This document shows positions 46,301 through 58,300 of a DNA stretch of 64,000 nucleotides, piece after piece. The DNA is from Atopsyche davidsoni (taxonomy: Eukaryota > Arthropoda > Insecta > Trichoptera > Hydrobiosidae). Each line of letters opens with the position of its first letter. Position 1 is the stretch's first letter. The notes under the pieces are model-generated. The model had not been told where the DNA came from. It saw nothing but the letters and a program-made list of their open reading frames with translations, and made no database searches. Where the stretch lies: the NCBI GenBank assembly GCA_022113835.1, contig JAILWY010000023.1:14134001-14198000 (forward strand). Direction: 5' to 3'. Made by a program: the position numbers and the translations under genes.

Positions 46301-49300
46301 AAGACTTAAAGATACATCTGCCATTAGCACATCTGAATTCATTTGTAGAGCAAGAGTGGAAAGTACAGTATTTCGGATCCTCATCAGATCTATCTCCGCA
46401 GTCGTCGTCTCCATCGCAAGCCCACATTCTACTGATACATTTACCGTTGGCACAATAGAATTTGCTGGCATCGCATGTCAGGTTTCTGGAGACACACATC
46501 CTACCTTCATTCACTAATTTGGTATTATCATCGCATCTACACTCAGCAGTATTGTTGGGGCCAGGATGACAGCTTTTAGCACATCCTCCATTGTTCTGTT
46601 TGCAAGGATTGAAGGTACATAATTGTCTGCTAGTACTGTAAACATGAATATCTCTTGGTGAGTCTTCCAAGCGCTTCACCATCTCAATCATATTAGCTCC
46701 TGTGTGTTTTTCTGCACGGTAAACTCCTCTGAGTTGTAAGTCTGTCCAATAAATATAGTTCCTGAACACTGTAATGGCGAACGGATAAATTGTAGCAGAG
46801 ATGAGAACTTCTCTTCCTTTGCCATCTAGTCTTGATCTTTCAATCTTTTCTCGAACAGCGTCTGTCCAGTAAAGCATTCGTTCCTCATAGTCTATAGTCA
46901 ATCCGCTGGGTTGGGAGAGGTCCTTATCAATAATTACTTTCTTCAGGGATCCGGCCATTGTTGTTTTGAAGATCTTTCCTGAAGTTCCAAAGCGTCCCCA
47001 GTCAGTGAAATATAATGTACCATTGCATGGGTCAAGAACAATAGCTCTCGGCCTCTCTACTCTGGCGATCATTACGAGCTCTGTTCCATCTATATTCATT
47101 GCATAAATTGAGTTGTTTGAGCTGTCAGTCCAGTAAACTTTTTTCTGTGTCCAATCATAAGCAATTCCCTCGGGATTGATTCCCTTGCTGATAATATTTT
47201 TGATATTGTTCGAATCTGGAGCGTTTGCTGGCATCCAGCCGATTCTGGCCCAGGGTCTGATTTGAGTGAAGAATAGTTTATTATCAGCAAAATCAAAGTC
47301 AACTCCAACCACATTAGTAAGGTTACCGACAGGTTTAAATGGCACACCAGTAGACCTTGGATCCAAGTTAATTCCTCTAATTTCTGTACGAGTTGAGAAT
47401 ACTAGATATTCATTGACAGTATCGCACTTCTTGGTATCAGCACTTGATACTTGGCCAGTAGCACACTCACATCTGTGTTGTAATCTTGTACCGGTGTAAT
47501 CTGGAGGGAAGCTGAAGCATAGCTGATCGCAGCCACCATTTCCCAGTTTTCTGCAGGGATTATTATCATCAGATGGCTGATTAGTGAGGTCAAATATGGC
47601 AATATCTCTTAATTTTGGAAGGTTTGTTCGGACTTTTTCTGGGAGGGTATAGTTTTCTGCCAACTTTGATGCTTTGTAAACAGTTTGCAGATTTCTATCA
47701 ACCCAGTAAACGTCGCCCATGTGAACAGCAATACCCATCGGATTGGGAAGATTTCTACGGATAATTTGTCGGTTTCCTCCGCTGTATGATATTTTTTGGA
47801 TATTATCAAGTTTCGAATCTACCCAATATACATCATGAGTCAACATATCAACAGTCAAATCTCTAGGGTTAGATATTCCTGAGGTGACAACCGGAGTCCA
47901 GCTAGATCCATCCAAATATGCTTTTCCTATTCTCGGATACTGTCCATAGTCAATCCAGTATAACAATCTTTTCAGTGGATTTACTGCCATTTCTCTCGGA
48001 GCATCGGTGGTAGTTTTTACTAATACTTTCCTGTTTGATCCATCCAACCAGCAAATTTCTACATAGTTTTCATGAGGGAATACATTTGTAAAGTAAAGGT
48101 TTCCAGATACCCAATCAATAGTCAATCCTCGAATTCCATTGCTGCCGATACCATCCTTGATGATGTGCTGAAGTTCTGTGCCATTGGGTCGTACTCTGAA
48201 TATTCCATTCCATTGCCCTCTATTAAACTCTACCCAATAGATCCAGTTCTCAATGAAGTGAACATCCACATGGAGAATATGATGACCTTGTCCAGTGATG
48301 GGAAGCATTGCTTCAGAACTATCTTTCAGACTGTATCCTCTAGTCATATCTAATTGAGAGACGACAGCAAATGATTTATATGGAATACAATTGACGTCGT
48401 TCTCTTTCTTATATCCTATAGAGCAACTGCACACTCTAGTGGCCCCATCACTCGGAATGCAAAGCTGTTCACATCCCCCGTTAGATGAGGTGCAAGGATG
48501 GTTTATCATCTTTCGTTTTTGGAAGATCGTCATAGATTTTAGGTCATTCTCATTATCAATAATATTCTTTATATTGTCACCATTTGGCAAATCAGCTCTG
48601 ATTATTTTTTCATAAGTAGGATCAAGAACATAGAGCCTGGACTCGAGTACAGCTAAAGCCTTAGGGTGTCCAATGTCATTGCCTTCTGTAAGTAAAGTTC
48701 TTCTATTTTGGCCACTAGTACTGACCACTATGACTTCAGCAGGATACTGTGTACTGAAGTAAATCAGTTGCTTGTCAATATCAATTGTTATAGCATCAGG
48801 TCTTTCTATATTGTTCATTAAGATCAAGGGTTTGGTTCCGTCCATGTTTACTTTTCCAATTTTAGCTGGCACACCAAATCCGCCTTCATCAGCCCAGTAT
48901 AATTTTCTGAAAGAAGCAATGAGTATTAGACAAATATGAAACAGAAATATAATTAATAATAACATTAGGATCTTTAACAACACATACCCTTCAGTGGGGT
49001 CTAAGCATATTCCTCTAGGTCTAGCTACAGACGTCTCATTTCCATCATTAGCTAGAATAATACTTCTATGCTTGATCTTTCCATCAACTCTGACTACCTC
49101 AATATTGCTTGCAATTCTATTTCCAAGGTAGATGTTTCTTCCCAGCCAATCAAAGGCAATAGTGGAAGGAGCTCCCACTAATCCCGTATCTGGGCCGAAA
49201 AATTCTGTCTTGTTTCCGCCTCCGTAGGGTGTCGAATAGAGAGTGCAGTTTTCATCGTCCTCATTATCTCCAACTGTGGACTGCAGCCAATACAGCTGGT

Positions 49301-52300
49301 GAGCTTGTCTGTCGTAGTCCAGCTGCGCTCCACCTTGAAGACCCACAACAGGAGCCAGGAGGCCAGCTCTGCCGGTACCATCGAGAGAAATATCAATTAT
49401 TTGAGAACCTCGCAAAACCATTAGGTATGCTGTCTCCTCTGAAAGAACACAATAATATGTTAAAAATCAAAAATATCAAAAAAAATTATGTGAAGAAAAG
49501 AATAGCTATTTACCTTCAGTACAGCGTCCATCAGATTGCAACCGGTAACCTGGTTTACATATGCAAGTAAATCCTGGATCAATCTTCGGACTCAGAAGAC
49601 ACAAGTGTTGGCACTGAGCTTTAACACAAGGTGAAGTATAAAGTGGCTGCAGAGAAGGATGATGTACGTGTATGGACAAAGGCTGTGAAATCAGATGAGA
49701 CACAACAGTTTGGTTATCCCCCTTGAATTTGTGAGCAGACAGAACTCTGTTTAGCTGCCTGTCAGTCCAATACAGCGTCTCCTCAAACAAAGTTAGAGAA
49801 TGCGGATGTAGCAAGTAATGGCTTCCAGCCAAAACCTGTTGCCTTCCAGTTCCATTGTAATAACAGAAATCAATAAAGTCCAATTTCGAATCGGCAAAAT
49901 AAACTCTTTGAGTGGCAGTATCCAATGTTAGTCCATTAGGCCAATAGATTTTGGTGTTGATGATTGTACCTCTCTGTGTTCCGTCCATACCGACACGCTC
50001 AATTCTAGGATTTTCTCCCCAGTCGGTCCAGAACAACCATCTCGCTTCTGGCGCAGGATCCAAACACATTCCACGGGGTTGAGTGATGTTTCCGCTCAAT
50101 AATGCAGTTCTGGCAGATCCGTCTTCCTTTGCAACTTCTATTGTATTAAGTTTGCTGTCTAACCAGTATAAGTTTCCACCGATCCAATCGTAAGCCAAAC
50201 CTTCAACTAGATCTAATCCGGTCGAAATTACAACTTGCGGTTCACTTCCTCTGTCTAACCGAGATATTTTCTTCAGTTTCATATCTGACCAGAAGATAGT
50301 TCCTGTGTGCATGTTGGATGCAGTGGCTACAACGTTCTCGACAATAATTGGTACTCTCTCAAGACCCTGTTCCTTGAGATCAGCTACAAGTATAGAATGT
50401 CTGTTAGAAATAATCAGGAATGCAGAGCTGTGGTTGACAGCCTTGCAAGAGTGCTTATCTGCATTCAGAATATATCCATCAATACAAGTGCAGTGATATG
50501 ATCCTTTGGTGTTGACGCAAGTTTGTGAGCAGAGCCCTGGTGGAGAACACTCATCGATATCTTTGCAAGTGAAACCATCAGACTGTAATTCTTCTCCAAC
50601 AGGACAGATACACAACGCTCCATTGGGAGTTTGTTTGCAAGTATTTGAACAGAGACCACTTTGATGTTTACATTCTGCAAGATCACAGCCAGATCCTACA
50701 AGAAACAATCAAGAAAAAGTGATGAGTATTTTAAAATCAAAAAAGTAAAACCAATCTAATACAATAATGCTAAGTTAAGCAATATACCTTCATCAGATCC
50801 ATTGGGACAGTCGGGTTTTCCATCGCACACTTGTGTGAGGTTGACACATCTATTCGTAACTCCAGGACATCTCCATTGTCCCACTGGGCATCTAAATGGT
50901 GGTGCTACACAAGCGTGGATATGACTCTCATCAGAATTATCTCCACAATCATCTTTTCCGTCACATATGTAAGCTTTGAAAACACAGTTGGTGTTGTTGC
51001 ACTTGTAGAAATTAGGAGCACAGTCTATTTGACCGCACGAGGCTGGTTCATCGGAATGATCATCACAATCAGGTGTACCTAAACAATATAGTTTATAAAT
51101 ATTTTGAATAAAAATACTTGAGTGATTTTCCACATTTTTGTGATGATGTGAAAATGTGGAAAATCACTCAAGTATTTTTATTCAAAATATTAAAATGGAA
51201 TTCCACCAAGTACTCTCTGTCAAAAATATTGAATTTCTTAATAGTTTATAAAGATAAAATTTCAAATTAAGTAGTGGTAGCACTACCACACAAGCCAAAA
51301 TACAGGCTTTATACAGTGTCATTTGATTCCCCACAGTTATTCTTTACATCCAATAGATATAATTATTATAGAGAGTTAATGCTATTATTTGTTAAAATCC
51401 TACTAATAATTGAAGACTAGTCACTTATAACAATCTCAATAAATTTGTTTTAAATTTAAGCAAATTTCCCAAGGGGCCAAAGCAACAGTAAGCCACTACT
51501 AAAATAGATCAAATATTTGTATTCTTACCATCACAATACCAAGTTCGAGGTATGCAAATGCTGGAGGATTGGCATTGGAACTGCTTCTCTGTGTTGCATT
51601 GATCCGGAGCGATTGATGGACATCCTAATTCATCACTTCCATCATTACAATCAGGGATTCCGTCACATTTGTATGTTTCCTGAATACACTGTCGTAAATC
51701 GGCACATTTGAACTGGTTAGCTAAGCATGTTATGGGGGGACATTCTACTTCATCTTGCTTATCGAAGCAGTCATCATCTCCGTCACAAACCCAGGACTGA
51801 GGGATACAATGGCCAGTGCGTGGACAGGTAAACTAAAAAAATATTAATAAACATAAGAACATAACAAATAATTTATAGACTGACAAGAAATTTTTACAAA
51901 CTAGAAATTTCTTACCTGGAAATATGCACATGTCTTCTCAGCACAGAATTCACCTTCATCTGATCCATCTCCGCAGTCATTCTCCGAGTCGCACTTCCAT
52001 GTAATAGGAACACAGCGTCCATTATCACATTGAAACTGAGATGATCCGCAAGTCACATTTACACAACCTGTCTCATCAGAGAAGTCACCGCAGTCATTTT
52101 CTGAATCACATTTAAAGTTCATTGGTATGCAGCGTGAAGACTTGCATTGGAATTCACCAGAGCCGCAAGTGGGTTCTGAAAAGAAATGAAAGAAAATCAA
52201 ATATCAAATTTACTTGCGATACAAAGAAAATATGATGATAATTTAATAATAATACTAACTTGTGCAATTTTGCTCTTCATCACTGTTATCCAAGCAGTCA

Positions 52301-55300
52301 TCATCTCCGTCACACACCCAACTCTTTGGAATACATCTTTGATTATTGCAAGTGAAGTCCCATGAGTTTGGACAAGGTTGCACTGGTGGTTCAGAGTTGG
52401 GATCTGGGATGCAGTGAGTCATATCGTCAGCAAGTTTCTCTCCATAAGGACAGCCGCAGTGTACCGTCATCATTGCAGGGAACGGGCTGGTAGAGTTAGC
52501 TGCCACTGCGAAACAAATCTTTTCACAGTTACCATTATTTATAGAGCACGGTTGCTGACTGTCAATCTTTTGTATCGCCTCACTGTATACTTTGACACCA
52601 TACAATCGATTTGTTTGCGGTTCTCTGACCATTGTCTCTTCTTGTTCTCCAGTCAGTTTGTGCAACCTTATGATGGCGTCCAACCTCCAGTCAGTTATGT
52701 ACATGAATTCTTGATGAATGACAATAGAGAATGGATGTCTGATTAGACGAGAGCTCACTGTCTTTACGTCTGTTCCGTCAAGATTAGCATGCTGAACGTG
52801 ATCCAACAAGGCATCACACCAATATACTCTGTCTGCTTCAAAATCAATTGAGAGACCATTTGGCCACCCGAGAGTCACATTTTTGAATACCATCAAGCCA
52901 GATCCATCAGAGTTGGCTCTGCTAATATTAGCAGGCCGATCCCATTCAGAGAAGAAAATGTATCCTTTGTTAGGATGGACCACAATAGCTCTGGGCCTCT
53001 TGAGATTTTTAAGAAGCGTTCTCTTATAGGTGACATTTCTTGTAGAGAGTACATTCAGTGTTCCTTTTCTGGAGTCAATGTAATACAAATTCTTGGACAC
53101 CCAATCAACAGCCAAGCCTTCAACGCCTTCATTCTGAGAAGCTAACACAATCTCTCGGGAAGTTCCATTTCTGTGTACTCTATAAATAACATCTTGCAAT
53201 ACGTCAGAGTAATAGATATGCTCATCTCTCGCATCAAAATCTAACCCAACAAATCTTGCTCTTCTAGATACAACGGGTAAGATAGCATCACTAAACCCTT
53301 CAATCACAGGATTTAGAACTTTACCCTTGATAAATCGTTGCTGAGAGTACATTAGAAACTCTTCAACGAGAACACAGTTCCTCAGATCCCCTTCAAGTCT
53401 CCAACCGATGTTGCAGGCACACCTATATCCCAGTCCAGCTCCTTGAATGGCAGTGACAATACACATCTGAGCGCATCCTCCGTTATTATTTCCACAAGGA
53501 TTATTAGCATAGAGCTGCTTCAGTCCATGAATAACCTTAATAGCTTTTGGGTCTCGGATGTCTTTCATTTTGTAAATAGCCTGAATGCTATTGGTGCCAT
53601 CAAATTTGTCCACTGACATGATTCCCTGCTTGGTTCCATCCGACCAATAGATCCTGTTTTCAAATAAGGCGAGTCGGGAAGGACTCGGTACAGACTGTCC
53701 TCTCAATACCAAGAATCTATGCTGTCCCTCGTAATCAACAGTTTCAATGTAATCCAAGAGAGAATCACACCAGAATACACGCTTCGTTATGATGTCCAGG
53801 GTGATTCCAGATGTTTTGTAAGCGGCTTCGGATACAATTGATTTTGCATGAGTACCATCCATATTAGCTCTCAAAACCTGAAATAAATCAGGATCCAAAA
53901 ATTATAAGAATTGAAATCAATAGAATAATGTAGATGTTGAGACAATTGACTTTTGACTCAACTGACAGGCAAATTCCACAGAGAAGGTGATTTTAATACC
54001 TGACTACTATCAGCAACAAACATGTAACCAAGAGTAGGATCCAAAGCCAAATCTGATGGACTTGTTAGGTTTGAACCGAGTACGACAGCGTGTCTCCTTC
54101 CGTCTAATTCAAATACGTCAATCTTTTGTCCCACAGCATCCGCTACATAAAGTTTGTCTCCGACCCAATCCACAGCAAGTGCTACCGGAGACCATGTTCC
54201 AGGTATTGTGATATCATAATTTGCATATCCAGGAATACCACTCGGATTATTTAATGAACTAATATGTACCTAAAAATATAAAACATAATTTTGAATCGTG
54301 CATAATTTCTTGTTAAAAATCCTTGCAAATGACAGATTTTTCAGAGATAGAAAGGTTAATAATTATATCTTCAAAGGGTAATGTCAGACACTTACTTTTC
54401 TTGTCTTTGTGTCTGACCACAAGAGTAAATTTTTCTTAAAATGAAAATCGAGACCGGCAGCTCCTGTTGTGTTAGCGACTAACTTCACAGCCCTTCCGTG
54501 GGTATCCATTGATAGCACAGCTTTTTCATGGGCAAATACAAGTAGCGGAGGATTATCAATAGGAGCGTTGCAGTGAGAGGTATCTATCAGCGAGTAGCCC
54601 GGAGCACAACTGCATTTAAATCCTGGAAATAATTAAAACTACATATTAATATGACAAATGTGTATAGAGACAATGGGGTCCCATGAAGTATATTAAGGAT
54701 TCTTTTCATACAATTAAGATCAAATACAAAATATGTATATAGTTGCCATGGCAAAAATAAATACCTCCTTCCAGATTGGTGCAAAGCTGATCGCAAAAGC
54801 CCCACTCGGCACACTCATTCCTGTCTATACATGTCTTGTTGTCGGGGCTGATGATGTTCCCAGAAGGACAAGAGCATGCGCCTCCATTCAAAGATGCGAT
54901 GCATTTGTACGCACAGCCCAATGATGGACAGGATGCGGTAGCTAAAAAATAAAAAATATTTTTAATATTTTTTAATAAAAATAAATATTCATAGTTTTTG
55001 TTTTTATACTAGTATTGATATTCAAGTCTTTGCTGTTCTTACAGCAGGCAGTTTCTTCGTCAGCTCCATCCTCGCAGTCTCTCTTCCCATCGCAGAGCTG
55101 GACTTTTGCGATGCATCTGGGTGTGCCGCCTGACCCGCCTTTGGGGCAGAGAAATTTGTTGTCTGGACACGCGATGGCCGTGCAATTGGCTTCATCCGAT
55201 CCGTCGACGCAGTCCTGGTATCCGTCGCAGTGGAATGTGGCCGGAATGCACAGGGCATTCGCGCACCTGAACTGGCCGATGTGGCAAGGCGGAAAATCTA

Positions 55301-58300
55301 AAAACGGAAACAAAATAACTATGTTAAGGTTTCGTTATCATCATTGCGCTGCCAAATATAATGGTGGAAGCCATGGAAAAATCTCTTACGTATTTTTAGG
55401 TAAATATAAGAGAAGTAAAAGACCGTCTGATATTTTCAAGTTGATATAAAGGACGTGAAAGTCTCTCTGATATTTTTTGGGATGATATGGTGAAAGCAAT
55501 GTGAAAGTCTGCTTGATATTTTAAAGTTCATATAGGTGAGGTGAAAGCTATGTGAAAGTCTCTCTTATATATTTTGGGTTGATATGGGTGAAGTGAAAGC
55601 TACGTGAAAGTCCGCCCGATATTTTTAAATTGATTTAGTTGAGGTGAAAACTATGTAAAAGTCTCACTGATATATTTTGGGTTGATATGGTTGAAGTGGA
55701 AGCTATGTGAAAGTCCTCCTGATATTTTTAAGTTGATTTCATTGAGGTGAAAGCTATATGAAAGTCTCTCTGATATATTTTGGGTTGATGTGAGTGAAGT
55801 GAAAGCTACGTGAAAGTCCGCCCGATATTTTAAAGTTGTTTTAGTTCAGGTGAAAGCTATGTGAAAGTCCCCCCGATATTTTTAAGTTGATTTAGTTGAG
55901 GTGAAAACTATGTGAAAGTCTCTCTGATATATTTTGGGTTGATGTGGGTGAAGTGAAAGCTATGTGAAAGTCCGCCTGATACTTTTAGGTTGATTAAAGT
56001 GAGGTGAAAACTATGTAAAAGTCTCTCTGATATTTTTTTGTTGATATAAGAGAGGCAAAAGTCTTTTTTAATATTTTTGGTTCAATATATGTTAAGCAAA
56101 TGTTCATCTTATTATCTCTGTGGTTAAACTTTGGTTTGATCCCTGACAAGTAATAGCCCAAACTAATGTTATTATGCTCATACCTCTTCCAATTGAGTCG
56201 ATGACGATTTGAATTAATATTGCGTATCAATATAGTTATCCCTTAATTGCATGATTTTTTTTCCGTAATTTATGGGCTTCACGTCATCGAAAGACTATTC
56301 CAGTCTATACGGAAATCTAACAATCCCCTCCTCGGAGGGATTGGCGACGACACCCCAGACTCACTACCTGTCGGCATAAATTCCTCGGTGACAACCTAAT
56401 GGTCTCCGAGGCACTCTATACAAGAAGAAACGCCAAGAAGCCAGTACACAAATGCTGCGATGATTATTGTACTCCATCCCTTGACTTGAAATAAATACAC
56501 ACTGAAATACAATATGTGTTGTAAAGTATACCTACTGTTCGTTTATAATATTAAAGTATGATATTTGCATTATATAAACTCGGGTTTTTTTACACATATT
56601 TTTCACTACACAAACTCAATAACGAAAATAGAAAAACCCATGTACGGTACCACCTAAGCCACATCTTGTAAACCCCACAACCTGCACGCATGATCAGGGG
56701 ATAGCCACATACCGTATAGCAAGCACAACCCTAAAAAGTATTGTAAAAACATAAAAGAAAATAAAAAATCTACAATTTTTTTCTACTAGCTGTCTACGTA
56801 AATCGTAAATTATAACAAAACAAATGACTACCATTAAAAAAATACAATATCAGCTATATACGTTTTAATTTTTTAGGACGATGAAAAACTATTGTCTGTA
56901 TAAAATTGAGGTTTGTTAATATTTACTTTGGATATATAAATTTATCGAATCACTCGCATTAAGAGCGAAAATTCTACTCCATCGGTTTATAAACCAAATA
57001 AAAGGGGTATTTTTAATTTCTCCTTTGTGCAAAATATTCAAATTTCACTTTTATGCGTCCTCGTCCGCTCAAAGAGTACACATATTTTTTTATAATATCT
57101 GCCTTCATTGAAACATTGTCGCATCAAAAAAGGTATGCTACCCATTCATGTTTTTTTTTATTTTGAAAATAAATTAAAAGGGTTTCATTTTGGGCTGTCA
57201 TACGAAAATTAAAATTTTCCATCGCGTGTGTGGCGCTCGCTTGATACGCAATATTCGTATTTTGTACATTGAAGAGCTGTTGGAAAAGATTTTTTCGCTT
57301 GCCAGATTATTTCCCATTTAGTCTCCACGTCAGCACAGTGTCATTTTGAAAAGTTTATAACACTTTTAAAAGGTAACAGATATTCGTTATGCAGAATTAA
57401 AACTTGTTTTATCCTGTGTGGGTTGAATCTGATTTGGTTTATTATTTTATCATTCATCAATTACGATATTTGTAACAACCATATTTCAATTTAAGATATT
57501 CATTCACGCGTTCGGTGCAAACGGACCTTAACAAGAAACACATTAACCTATATATAATTTTATCTAGATTTAAAACATAAACAATATGTTATAAAATAGC
57601 AATTAACACACCCATTATACCGGGTCGCTGTAATACAAAGAGATTTTTTTATCCTATAAATAACACAATGCATTTAAAAACATATAACACATTTACGATG
57701 CACGTTATCTTGCTTTTTATGAGAAACAAGAGTAAACTGTATATTCATGAAATAACGAAAATAACCTTGATTATTTTGAGGTACAGGTGATATTATAACT
57801 CACACCTGCTGGCTACTATTCCAAAGCCGGTTAACTGATCGAAGTTTTCGAAAAAAATATATATACGACGATTTTTCTCATAGTTTGCTGTGTGATAACC
57901 TAAAAAATATTATTTGATATTTTTTCTCCAGGTAGTATGCGCGTAAAATAAATTAACCTAACTTGAACGATTTGAACTTTAATTCCTACTAAGTCGGTTA
58001 GCCTTGTGGCTAACCTAGAAGCTATCGAGTTCTCGGCAACTTGTTTGGATAGCATTATAATTTAAATAGCGGCATTTAATATGCACCGACAGGGCAACAG
58101 TCCGAGTGGTGCCAATTACACCGGAGAGATCGAGATCGCGGTTCTCCACAAATGTCAACCGAGATCGCGAGATTGCCGCTGCACTTAAAACGACGCCGGG
58201 ATTGAAGCTTGAGCAATGTCAAGTCTGCAGCATTAATGGCTTAAAGATCACTTGGGTATGCTCGTAGATTTTGGCAGCCGTTTTTGAGAGTCGGTTTGGT

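Noticed and set aside
43071..47500. Plus-strand and alternative-frame open frames across the LRP1 giant exon
   Set aside because: They mirror the Cys/Asp-rich LDLa codons of the real gene and have no independent domains.
57985..58045. tRNA-like stretch (TTAGCCTTGTGG, GAGTTCTCGGC)
   Set aside because: Box B is a poor match and no cloverleaf could be drawn.
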